Source: Bolinopsis microptera
Lineage: Eukaryota > Ctenophora > Tentaculata > Lobata > Bolinopsidae
NCBI RefSeq assembly: GCF_026151205.1
Contig: NC_087072.1
Span: 21,914,103-21,978,102, forward strand
DNA length: 64,000 nt
Direction: 5' to 3'
Shown here: in pieces, positions 39,536 through 51,194 of the stretch
How the letters are laid out: each line of letters begins with the position of its first letter
How positions within the stretch are numbered: the stretch's first letter is position 1
Translations under genes and position numbers: made by a program
The notes under the pieces: generated by a model
The model's input: the letters and a program-made list of their open reading frames with translations, nothing else
What the model was told of the DNA's origin: nothing
The model's database searches: none

Positions 39536-41571
39536 CGAAACTCAGCATAGGTCACACAGGTAGTACATGATTATTATTGTACTACTAAATTGACTATAAA
39601 TTAAGACAGAGAAAATGCGCTGCAATATGGTAATTAGTAACTTAGTAAGTATAAAGCATGTCTGAAAAATGATCCAGTGTGTTGTAATCACGGACTCGAT
39701 GATGCTCGATACTTGAGGCATTCTAATAGTAATGTCACTAATTTAAGATTGTATAAGATTGTAGAAGATTGTATAATGTTTTAAAACATTATGAAAGTAC
39801 ATACTACATATAATATATATCGATAGACGATATCTTATTAATATTAACATGATTAAGGCAATTGTTATAAACCTCCTGGAAAATATTCATTATCGGTCAT
39901 AGAATAAGCACATAAATGATGATTAATAAATGATAAATTATGATAAGGGCATAAACACGGTAACAAGAAAAATATAATTCTGCCGCAAACTTCGTAAATA
40001 TTCACCACAACTTGTCATATAATTTTCTTTTTTTCGATAGTTGCGGCAATTAAATAAAAATCCTGTCACTGTTTTGAAACCCAGTTTATTTTGGTAGAAA
40101 CTTTGGGAGAAATAAATCAACTGCAGGAGAAATAGAGCAATTACGTGTGAAATAATAATGAACGATAATTGGATGTAAGTGTACTGAATTAGAGACTCAT
40201 CTCATTCATCAACAGCAAAAGACGACCTGTTAGTCATCACAAGTATACACACTAGACTGAACTTAAACATGTACTGTTAACATGTACTGTTAACATGTAC
40301 TGGTTAAAGCAGAGTTAAAAAACGAAGTTAAAACGAATGCAGTAACTGTGTAACAGTCACAAATCACAAAAAAATATCACAAAACATGGTATGAATGTAA
40401 TTAAAACGGATAAAGTGGCTACACAAGTGTACATTGTAAAACTACAAATTAGTCACGCACGGAATTATGCACTATGAGAAGAGGATATTTAACATGCCGT
40501 GAAACCATACATGTGTATACCTACTACCGCACTCTTACTACAGTGTACTGCACTTCTGCAACACTCATCACCACGTATAATGTCACACTTCTAATCTATC
40601 TTCTAGAATGTTCTTTTTATTGAAATGTCAGCACTTTCTTTGACCTGATGTGTTCAAGGGAGCACGTGAAAGTTAGGTTAATTTCTTTGAGCAGAAGTGA
40701 AATAGAATCGAATAAGAAAATGTACGCTACGTCATTAACCTTTTAACCCAGTACATAGTGGTTATAAATGACCTTATCGTTTAGGTGCAAACTCTATAAT
40801 AGAGCTAATATTGCACTCAAACTTTTTTAGGGCATAGACCGATAACAAAAGGATAAAGTTACAACACCATTGCACCATTGCACCATTGCACCATTGCATA
40901 GATCTGTAAACTATTTATTTATCTTAACACATTGTATACTGTGCGCTTACAAGTTACAAAAAACAATAAATGTTTTAGTCCACCAACGACAAAAAGCAAA
41001 ACACCTCGTAGGTTTTGAAATAGAGCCATTTATAAAATATGACACCCTTTTAGGAACCTTTGATTGACAAAGCCTCAGTCTTCATTTACGTCAGATATTC
41101 ATAATGCTACAGTCTGGAGATATATTATATTCTCATAGATCCTTCCAGAACAGCGAAATAAATGGTACCAAATGAACGCATACCACTACACCAGCCATCA
41201 AATACGATTATCAGATCAAATGGTGATGCAGACACGTCATTACAGGATTGCCTACGTTGCATCAGGGGACTGTTAACTTACTGTACTGAGAGAACAGTAA
41301 AGTATAGGTGTTGGTATTTAAACTTTAAAAGAAATTACAGATAAGTGGCTTGCTGGGAGACGTAGCATTATAACTGAGCGAACAAATATAACAATAGTGG
41401 CACCGGTCAATGTCCAGCCAGGTGTCACTAAGTACTGATGTTTAGACCCTGCAGCTCGCTCTACATGTTGTATTACCTTATATATAAGTTTATACTTCAG
41501 TTAATAAATTTTAGGGCATGTCACGTGAATATAACGTACTATACCACTTATTCAATCATGGGGTCGTGTAA

Positions 41572-41675
41572 TTACTCAATTAGTAACTGCTCAATTAGTA
41601 ACTGCTCAATTAGTAACTACTAAATTAGTAACTACTCAATTAGTACCTAACTACTAAATTAGAAACTACCCAATT
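41572..41675 (+). repeat. 16-bp tandem repeat, about 5-6 copies
   Basis: Unit approximately CTCAATTAGTAACTGC, with drift to ACTAAATTAGTAACTA. Function not apparent. Confidence 0.85.
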
Positions 41676-43032
41676 ACCTATAGCACTTAAGATTAATACC
41701 TCAAGAATGAACATTGCACAATGGGCACATTTAGTCTCCTGAGGAGCCTAGTAGAGGATTTTGTTGGAATTTTTAAACTCATTCGTTGTCTGCAGTCTGA
41801 CTGTGGGAACTATTGATTCTTGAGGAGCCTAGTATAGAGAGGATTGACTGTTGTAGGAATTAGGATATAGTTTAACGGAAACTTGATAAGGAAAGCACCA
41901 GCTATGATAACGGATTTCCAAGTTGTGATGGTATACGAGTCTCTCATCCGAACCAGAGGGACCAAGTTGGATACTAGATCCACTTACGATGCAACATTGC
42001 AACGAGCAAAAATTAAGAATGATAGGCAATATTCTGAATATTGCAGTTTGCACCAAATCAAGCTTTCTATGACATGATCAGACTCTAAATGGCGAACACT
42101 AGACAGTCACGTCCCACTATGGTATTGGTCACGGCGTGAGTGGACGGAGTTTAACCGATATGATAGGCTATAACTCAAAGCGAAACTTACGGTATATTCA
42201 CTGAAATTGCTTTCGCGAGCATATTAAAGGCCATTACTCGTGCACTATAACAAAATGGTAAAGTGTGGCTTATTAGCGATAGGGTGAAGTCGACAGTAAG
42301 AAAATTACAACAGGTATATGTTAAGTTTAAACCATTACTTTTCTGAATACCGAACAAACCGATTACATAACCAGATGGCCACATGGCGAGTAAATGAAAC
42401 CGACTCAAGTCAGTACAATATTCCAGATGATTCGCGATAATGAGATGAAAGTTCATACGACTGAAACTATTTGTCCAGCATAATTCACGCTTTTACATAT
42501 ATTATAATGGAATTAAAGTAAATGAGTAACTCACTAAAAGTCACTATAGAAGCTTTGCAATTAGTGACTCGCATACAACATTCTAACATATAATGACATG
42601 CATTTAACCCCACATGTTACCTTAAAGCCTTAATATGAAGGCCGGCTTTTTAGCGGATGAAAAGAGCAACTCGAGCAAACCTTGCCATTAGGGTGTAGGA
42701 TTACAGGGTGCCTCCTGCGTTACCTTGACAACGTACTTTTAATTTCTGATTTCATAATCCTCGCGGATGGCAGTGCTGTCTTAGGACCGGGTATCGTACA
42801 GGTTGCTATGGTTTGCTTCGCTTTGTTTGTGCCACTGCTTCTTCAATAAGCCATGAACATCTGACGTTTTAAGCTTTATAGTATCTTTACAGTGTAATGG
42901 CTGTTGTCATCTTTAATCGTGCAGAGAAGTGATATCTCAGTATAATCACTGCACTGGTGAAACAGTACCACTCCCATGAGGTTGCTTCGGAGATCACAGA
43001 GAGTTGTAATGCCACCTGTGATTAGTAATCTA

Positions 43033-43063
43033 AACAGTGGGTAATCACTGATTACCCACTGTT
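43033..43063 (+). repeat. Perfect 15-bp inverted repeat with a 1-nt centre
   Basis: AACAGTGGGTAATCA, C, then the exact complement. The half-words (ACAGTGGGTAA, TTACCCACT) recur in the neighbouring 60 bp. It lies about 230 bp upstream of the CCDC169-like start. Confidence 0.9.
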
Positions 43064-43295
43064 ATGTAATGCCACCTGTCATTACCCACTCAACCCACTG
43101 TTTAGTGTTTATAGATGTGTGTGGTAATAAAGGATAATTATTTGACGCTTAACTAATTCTAATATCAAATCCTGTCGACCTCAGGGAGGTTCAAACGATG
43201 GATATTTATTTGATTTGGCTATGAATTTTCCTGAACAGTTGATCCACGTTGTTAATTTCAAAGAACTCAAAACATAACTTGAATTAGGGGGGACA

Positions 43296-46200
43296 ATGGT
43301 GGCGACAAGACGTTCTCATGAGTCAAAGAAAGGTAACCTAAACACGGTGGACCTCGTCCGGAAGGAAGTCAATGTCCAGGAAATGACGCTTGACGAGCTG
43401 CGAATAGAGGTGAATAACACAAATCCTCAAATAACACAGGCACATAATAACACAAATATGTCTACATCGGTCGATTGATTGAAGGTTGCAGTTTAAAGGG
43501 CGATATAATACGATTTGTGGATTCTCTCTAAGTTGACTTCTTTAAATGATTATTATCTATCTTGTGGGAGAATCAACAAAATGTATTTACTATTGTACTA
43601 ATATGGCATTATTGGATTTTCAATCGATTAAGTAAAACATTTTTAAAGAACTGAAATGGGTAACGACCACAGCTGAAAAACGAATAATAATTGTCATAAT
43701 CGGCAACCACACGGTAAATATCCAGGACCACACTGATCTATACACTACAGCTCACTACACAACAACACTAAAAAGCTCACTGCTGAAAGTAAACTTGGCT
43801 GATTAGTTTAAAGTTCACAAAGCTCTCCCACCGGCAGCCCTATACTACTCTATAATATACTTATATACATACGGCAGGTTATTGTATGTCAACGTTCCGG
43901 TAATTACAGGACAAATAATCCCTCATCAACAGCCGGGGCTAGGTTGGTTATGTATGTGGCCCCTTTATAACATATAAAAAGATAAATGGGGGTGGCGTAT
44001 AATAATAGTGTGTATAATCTGTTAAATTGGTAATATGCGGGTCCTTTATAACCAGTACTCTGTGTGCAGAAAATTCAGCAATGATTTAAGCGATATCTTA
44101 GACCCTGTTGAGTGTTGATTAGTATTACTTATAGCCCTCATAACTAAACTGTACAGTGTATATACGCGAATACGTGCCACTGTCATTATATTGTGAGCAG
44201 CATTAACAGATACAAAACTTTTAATTTTGCGAGCATGAACTGGTTTGATGGAAACTATCGCTGTAATCTGAATCAGTCTAGTCTAATGTAGATTTAGTAT
44301 AATTAGAGCTTTGGTTTTTATGTTTTACTTTGTAGTCTAACCGAGCTATCAATAATGTTTACATTAGTAACTAAAGACTGAGACTAAGAATTTTGATTAA
44401 CTGTATTTAAGAAGTGAGAACTGAGAAGTACGAAACTAAGACAAACTGGCATTGCAGGTAGAGTTTGAACGAAAGAGACGGCAGCAGTGGAGGACCCTAT
44501 ACTAATACAAACCGGCATTGCAGGTAGAGTTTGAACGAAAGACACGGCAGCAGTGGAGGACCCTACTAAAACAAACTGGCATTGCAGGTAGAGTTTGAAT
44601 GAAAGAGACGGCAGCAGTGGAGGACCCTACTAATACAAGTTGGCATTGCAGGTAGAGTTTGAACGGAAGAGACGGCAGCAGTGGAGGACCCTACTAAAAC
44701 AAACTGGCATTGCAGGTAGAGTTTGAACGAAAGAGGCGGCAACAGTGGAGGACCCTACTAATAAAAACTGGTATTGCAGGTAGAGTTTGAACGAAAGAGA
44801 CGGCAACAGTGGAGGACCCTACTAATAAAAACTGGTATTGCAGGTAGAGTTTGAACGAAAGAGACGGCAGCAGTGGAGGACCCTACTAAAGGAGTCAGCC
44901 CGTGATATCGGGAAGGAAGAAGAGATCTTGATAAGAGACGGAGAGGATGAGGAAGACGAGCGATGGCTCAACAAATACAAGATTCAGAGAACCAAAAATG
45001 CAGGTTTTTACCAGAGAAATTTAGATATATCCGGGAAAGTTTTCAACGAACCCGCGACACGAACATATCAACATAAGGTTAGAGATTCAGTCAACACAGC
45101 GTACACTATCAAATTACTGAATAGAACGTGGTGACAGACCGGACTGCAGCACAGCTGCTAAACTGTTACTTAAGGCTGTAGCACGGCTGCAAACTGTTAT
45201 TTAAGACTGCAGCACGGCTGCCAAACTGTTACTTAAGGCTGCAGCACGGCTGCCAAACTGTTACTTAAGGCTGCAGCACGGCTGCCAAACTGTTACTCAA
45301 GCTACACACTGTTCAACACCCCATTCTTCAGAGCTGGAAGCTGAGCATGAAGACTTACTCGCTAAGATCAACATTACAAAACTAAAGCTGAAGGATGCTG
45401 AACGTTCTATGGCACTCAAAAACCCCCTAGGTACGACGATGTGTTAACAGCAAGTTTAATGTGTTAAAGGTGGGGTATTATAAGTTTGTCGGCAAATATA
45501 ACTCGAGTCAAGCTGTGACTAGCAATTATTCTAGGTATTTTGCAGGGTATTATAAACACTAGCATGTAGTAGCAGCTGGAGAAAATTACCGCAGACAACT
45601 CTACATGTCATCAATCAGTAACCACCATGTGCCACGTGGTGAAAGTGTAATCGTATTTTGCAACCCATACATTATTTTACAAAGAAAGACAGGTGAAGTA
45701 ACCCTAAACCGTGTCAGATTACTCTGACGCAGAAGTGAGGAAACTGCTCGTCACCACCAACAAAGCGAAGAATAGTCTGACGAGTGAGCTGAAGGATTAT
45801 GAGTGGAGACTGGATAGTGAGTCCCAGGTTCGTCACCGGATCTGTTGTAGGAGAAAATCTAAGAATAGTCGAAAACTGCCTATCTTATAACTTAAACTAT
45901 CAGCTTATCAGTGAGTGGCCAGTGCCATGTTGAATGTCAAAGCCTGGCATGGCGAATTCCAACCTAAAAATTGTATTCACAGTATCAATACAAAGTTTCA
46001 AATTCTATCAAAATGTTAACAAAACCATCCGCAACGCATAGAAGTTCTCGAAAGCCGAGGAACAGCGGAAGACCTTCATGGTGCAACTATACGGAGCAAC
46101 GGAGGCGAACAGGATCCTTAACACCGAACACAGGTTGAAACACGAGCGAATGCAGAAGAGCAAATCACAGAACAAGTTAGTCGTATGATTTTAAGATTCG

Positions 46201-49200
46201 TGTCGATTTCAAAATTATGGTCGCACGTTCGAACTGTTAAATGCTCTTAATTTTGTAATTCACGCTTATCATAGCGTTATGCACCGTTATTCCGAGAAGA
46301 GCAACATAATCATGCTTCGTAGGTTAGTATAATATTATAGTTATCATCGGCACACTGAGTAAGTTCAATACTTCAAAATAGAAAATATGCTTTTGAGTAG
46401 CCTAGAGTGGTTAATTTAGCGAGCTATTTCACGATTCCCCGCTAGAATTACACACCAAGTACAAAAGTGCGCGTGCTCAAAAGCCATAAGAAATTAGAAA
46501 GTACAAGTTGCCGGGTGTTGAGATTGTGTGTCGATCGTGTGTCCCTGCAGAATACAAAATACACCGGCTAAAAGTAATGGTCGTTGGAAAGATTTCTGTC
46601 GTGTCACCAAGATTGTTTACAATTACATTCTGTGAATATTTTAGGCTCCTGGCATCCCAGAATTCGGAGAAGAAGTGAGTTTTAAATTATTTGCTAAGCT
46701 GCAGATCAACAATAATAAGACAAATATATCTTTAACAAGCTGTCGCTTTGTACGATTAATTGGGACGATCTCCGACCGAAACGGCCGTCATAGCTAATAA
46801 CTTTCCAAAAAGTCAAGAGGAGGTTTAGTCCAGTAGGATGACTCTAAATGTTAATCAGGTCACGTTTTAATCGATCACTGTAATAGTGTAATTAAGTAAA
46901 AATCAGTGAACAGTGTTTAGTATAGACATGTAAAATATCTGGATCTGCAAAAGCTAATTTAATGACGGCCGGTAACATTGGTAAGAGATTGTCCCAATAA
47001 CACTGTCCAGTTCATCGCCGTAATTCAGCTACAATTTGAGATGAAAAGGCGGGGCTAGCAACCCCTGCAATCTGCGATATTGTCAAGTTTATAGTGCAGG
47101 TGTGATTGATTAGCTGGAGCTGAGAACAATAAACGATCACCCCCACCGTATGAAATCAACATCACAGTAGGGGCGGGTCCAGGTGGGTGTGGGTGCTGGG
47201 CAATCTGTAGTTTCCATACAATGGAGACTTTCGTCACTGTTTCTCTGATATTGGACAGATCTTCGCACACCCTACAACCATCGGAGACCTAAGAAGGTTT
47301 CTTATAAAAGCTCATGAACGAAGATTCCCTGAAGCATCCTCTAAACAAATTCCTAACAATAACAGTATTGCCTAATGACAATGTAAGAATCGGAACACTT
47401 TTATTAGAGTTCATTTAAATTGTTAGAGAAATAAATCTCATTCTGAAGATTTGCGGGGATTATTTTTTTGTTTGTTATAGCGGTTGCAATTTTATTCTCA
47501 TTATCTTGTTTATATATACTTTTTGACTTTTGGGTAAATTTATTTTTTGTATTGGGTCATACATTACCATTATAATTTGACTTTTGAATCGTTTAATCCG
47601 TTTAATCCGTTTAATACAATGACAGGGTCACCATATTTTATTGCTGCTAGGGAGTACTTAATAATCATGTTTATCCCGATCTGGAGACGGCTGTTAATCC
47701 TATGGCTATACAATGAACTCTGTGGAAAACTGCTTATGATTCTCATTTAACGCTACTTTCTAAACGATATTTCTGAAAATATATTAAATTGTTATATTGA
47801 TCAATATTTTATATGGTAGTGGTACCATCTCTGATATTTCTTATTACAGGCTTAGTGAAAAGAAGATTACTCCTACCAAAAAGTAAGTTAAAGTTGTATT
47901 AAAGCCTTTGCCGAATGATATTTACCACAATTGAAACCTTTTTATTATCGATTATTTTACCAAAACCCATAATCATGGGTAGAGTGGACCGCTGCCAGTG
48001 TCTCTCTTTCCCAAACAAAAGGAAATGATATCAATTTGATTGACCGTTTTCAAATGCAAAATGATACCGAGAATGAAATCGGTCGCTCGCTTTTCCCATT
48101 CATTCACGGCTTATACGAATTGTAATAGGTTTCGATAAATTACATCGATCACATGCTGTAATAATCTCTTTGGGTTGCGTTCGGGTCGATACCTAGTATT
48201 TCAGGATAAGGGTGGTAGTTAGTGAATTAGCTGAAGTTTATTGAATCTTTATTGCCGAGTACAGCTGTCTTCGGGTATGGTAGTTCTTCTTTATCTATTA
48301 CATTTGTAAATGAATGGGAAAAGCGAGCGACCGATTTCATTCTCGGTATCATTTTGCATTTGAAAACGGTCAATCAAATTAATATCATTTCCTTTTGTTT
48401 GGGAAAGAAAGACACTGGCAGCGGTCCACTCTACCCATGATTATGGGTTTTGGTAAAATATCATATATTTTTGATTAATGTCAGGGTACTTTATAAAGTC
48501 GAAATATAAACTGATATCTTCATTAATAAGGATCGGAAGTTTCAACGATTTCGAAATTTTTCCTTTGAACAAATTTCCTCGTGTTTGGGTAAGCATATCG
48601 GTCGATCACTGACTGAATTTGCCACTTTATACTCATTCAAGTTGGCATTAAATTTATATATGATGACATTGAACTGTCGTGGTAAAGCAGAATTTGTTCG
48701 AAATCACGAATGAGCAAAATTATCACCTTTCGCACGTGCAAACTATGAGCGGACGTTGCGTGCGCATCCAATATTGAACCGCCGTACATTTTTGCATGTT
48801 GGTGTTTTATATATAGTTTGATAAGCATGCAAAGTTTCAAAGTATTTCAAGAAGAACTGTAATCACAACGGCACACCAACGTTTACAGAAAATGGTAAAA
48901 ACAGCAATTTTCAGTGATTTTAGCAATTTTTAATCAATTTGGGCGTGTCCCCACGTGTGCAACTTTTGAATTTTTAACTTTAGAACTAGCCTAATACACA
49001 ATTTATACCTATAGAAAGCAGAACTGAGCTCCACAACTCAAGGGATAGCCCAACACCAGAGAATACTAAATCGCAAAATTGACGTTTTTATAAAATAATT
49101 CTTCAAAAAAGCACTAACTTCAATGGCAAATATCTTTATGAAGGAGCAAGGTAGGGAAACTTTCCGGTAAATTTTCAGAATACTTGAACAATTATCTAAG

Positions 49201-51029
49201 GTACAAAGGTCCTCAGATTTTGAATAAAATTTCTCCTTAATGGTGTAAAATCAGTTTGAAAAGTTGTTATTTTGTCAAAAATCAAGTTTTAAAAACACTT
49301 AATTTGATGACGTCATCAAGTGGTGATGATGACGTTAAATTATTTTTTGATATAATTGAAACGGAAGTGTAAACAATTATCTTTAAGACCTGTGGTCGGA
49401 AATTTCTGTATCTTTTATACTTTTGAATCTACGGACACTTAAATTCAGGCTACAATTGACTACATTTGACTGGCAAAGCGTCTATCCCTGAATATATATG
49501 TATCACGACAATCTATCGTAAAACAGGGGTTCCAGAAAACCCATTTCCCGATACTCCTGAAACCAGAGTTGAAAAATACGTGAGATAATTTTTTAAATAC
49601 GCCGTATTTAACGTTTTTTTGCTTAGAAATAAAATACGTCAAAAATACGTTAAAATACGTTTGCCTATTTTTTTCGTAATTGCATTCAAAAACTTAATAA
49701 GTTATGTCTTTCGTTCGCAATTTTTTCAGACACATCGTCATTACGGTTCAATTTCATTTATTTTGTTCCCTTGAACGGGATTGGAATTTACTTTTGGAAT
49801 TGAACGCAGAAAAATATTCATATTTGTGTAGAAAATCGTCCGTAAAAAAGTTTCAATAAATACACAATTAAGAACACAATTACTCAGATGAATCGTAATC
49901 ATCATTGAAATCACATTTCTCCATGTTTTGGATAAGTCGAAGGTTGGCATTAATGCCTACTAGCTTTATGGCCTTATCCGTTGCTAGTCTATTTAGAATC
50001 TAATAATTCGTATTTGCACGCTTTGGTACGCTTTAGCACGTGCACAGTTCCCTTAAATCATACGCGAGGTGATAAATTACAGAGCTACGCGAGTTTTAAT
50101 CAAACTTTTAACTTGTATAATTAGAAATAGTACTTATTATTTCATTGGAGCTCTTAATGCTACAAAATCACTTGTAACGTATTTTAACGAATTTTATTCA
50201 GCGAAAATAAAATACGCCGTATTTAACGTTTTTTTGATATTTTATAAAATACGTTAAATACGTATTTTTCAACTCTGCCTGAAACACGAATTTTTTTTAC
50301 AGTCGATTTGGTCAACGTCTAGACGCCCTGCAAAGTTTCAGATCTCTAACTCAATTTTAACATGGTTTTTAAGGCACCTGAATATGGCAATTTTGGGTTT
50401 TTTACCGAATTTCGTATAACATGCTGGCGCGTATTTTGCGCAAATTTCTTAAAAACCTCCACATAACTATTTCTTGTTCCTGTCATCTTTAACATTGAAT
50501 TAGAATGATTTGAACTTAAATATACCTGCTGAACTACTTTCGATGAGTCTTAATGCCCGAAAAACAATAAAGGGTTATAAAAGTAAAGGGGGTAAATAGT
50601 ATTGTAAATATAAGAGGCACGGTCATGCTTGCCAGCATTGTGATAATCGCTTTGTAAGCGGCCCAGAGGCGCTTTTCTGAGAAATGCACCGTGTATAATC
50701 GATTACACATCGATTATGAGAGGTTTGAAAATTTTCGATTATAATCTATATTCAAAAACAGAAAATCGCCAATAATTTTCAAAATCAATAATTGTGGTAA
50801 CTTGCCATGACACCGTAAAGCAATGATAAGTTGTAGATATTGTAGATATTGCTAGATAAACTACTAATTCAATTAAATTTTCTGTTTAATTTGACTCTCT
50901 TTCCACAGCATGACGCCTAGGAGATCGCCAGTTAAGATGCTGGACCCCAAGAAAGGTCCTGTGAAGAAGTCTGCTCTTGTGAAGAACTTGCCTAAACTTG
51001 AAGAGAGAAAAAGGAAAACGAACTATTGA
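43296..51029 (+). CDS. CCDC169-like: CCDC169-like coiled-coil protein, eight exons, about 266 aa
   Basis: Exons: 43296-43409, 44844-45003, 45332-45430, 45718-45827, 46042-46175, 46645-46674, 47850-47882 and 50909-51029. Every junction is GT-AG with matching phase. The start is MVATRRSHESKKGN. Helical, heptad-rich stretches follow (ELEAEHEDLLAKINITKLK; NSLTSELKDYEWRLDSESQK). The C-terminus is basic, with SP/TP sites (TPRRSPVK) and KKGPVKKSALVKNLPKLEE. The order, including the YEWRLDSESQKF...EEQRKTF block and the GPVKK...LP tail, matches my recollection of CCDC169, a roughly 214-aa vertebrate protein of unknown function; it was not aligned. Exons 6 and 7 are microexons of 30 and 33 nt in the same phase, so they can be skipped without shifting frame. 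A 64-bp minisatellite spans the exon 2 acceptor. Intron 7 carries half of the composite repeat. Confidence 0.72.
44451..44886 (+). repeat. 64-bp minisatellite spanning the exon 2 splice acceptor, 7 copies
   Basis: ATTGCAG|GTAGAG junctions recur at 44451, 44517, 44581, 44645, 44709, 44773 and 44837. Each unit holds the intron end plus the first coding bases of exon 2 (VEFERKRRQQWRTLL). Only the last copy continues into the full exon; the others meet TGA in the next unit. The spacing is 64 bp except the first, which is 66. Confidence 0.93.
45147..45303 (+). repeat. 32-33-bp tandem repeat, about 5 copies, in intron 2
   Basis: Unit approximately GCACGGCTGCCAAACTGTTA followed by CTTAAGGCTGCA. It lies just before the exon 3 acceptor of the CCDC169-like gene. 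Confidence 0.9.
47959..50646. mobile_element. Half-copy of the composite repeat in intron 7
   Basis: The order is hairpin MITE (47959-48454, long-loop subtype), 1-kb arm in inverse orientation (48455-49498), then a reverse 'A' unit (about 49500-49563 continuing at 50278-50646). The order and orientation match 30872-33371, so the unit appears to move or duplicate as a block. A hAT MITE interrupts the 'A' unit. Confidence 0.85.
49564..50277. mobile_element. 714-bp hAT-type MITE with perfect 8-bp target duplication
   Basis: The terminal inverted repeats are CAGAGTTGAAAAATACG and its complement. The element is flanked on both sides by CCTGAAAC (49556-49563 and 50278-50285). Near both ends is the direct motif AATACGCCGTATTTAACG. 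Removing it restores a continuous 'A' unit, which proves the insertion and its relative age. It has no transposase frame. Confidence 0.9.
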
Positions 51030-51194
51030 AAAGAATGAAATGTATAAATTATCCCTCACAGAAATAGCAAATGACAGATTTTTTAGATGTTTGCACTTTG
51101 CTCAACAAATTTTCCCAGCAAAGTCTGTGATTCTTCTAAAACTAGAAAGCTTGCCATAGTGGACAAAAACTGTATCGACACTGTCATTTTTGAA

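Larger units (their letters stand above)
39536..43295. other. Intergenic stretch with small repeats
   Basis: AT-rich. It contains four CACCATTG units near 40864, a 16-bp tandem array at 41572-41675 and a 15-bp inverted repeat at 43033-43063. Short frames at 41162, 41883 and 42187 show no domain or splice support. Confidence 0.5.

Noticed and set aside
42187-42456. 89-aa - strand frame
   Set aside because: No recognisable domain, no splice support and no neighbouring exons.
47055-47270. 71-aa - strand frame in intron 6 of the CCDC169-like gene
   Set aside because: Short, with a proline run and no family match; treated as intron sequence.
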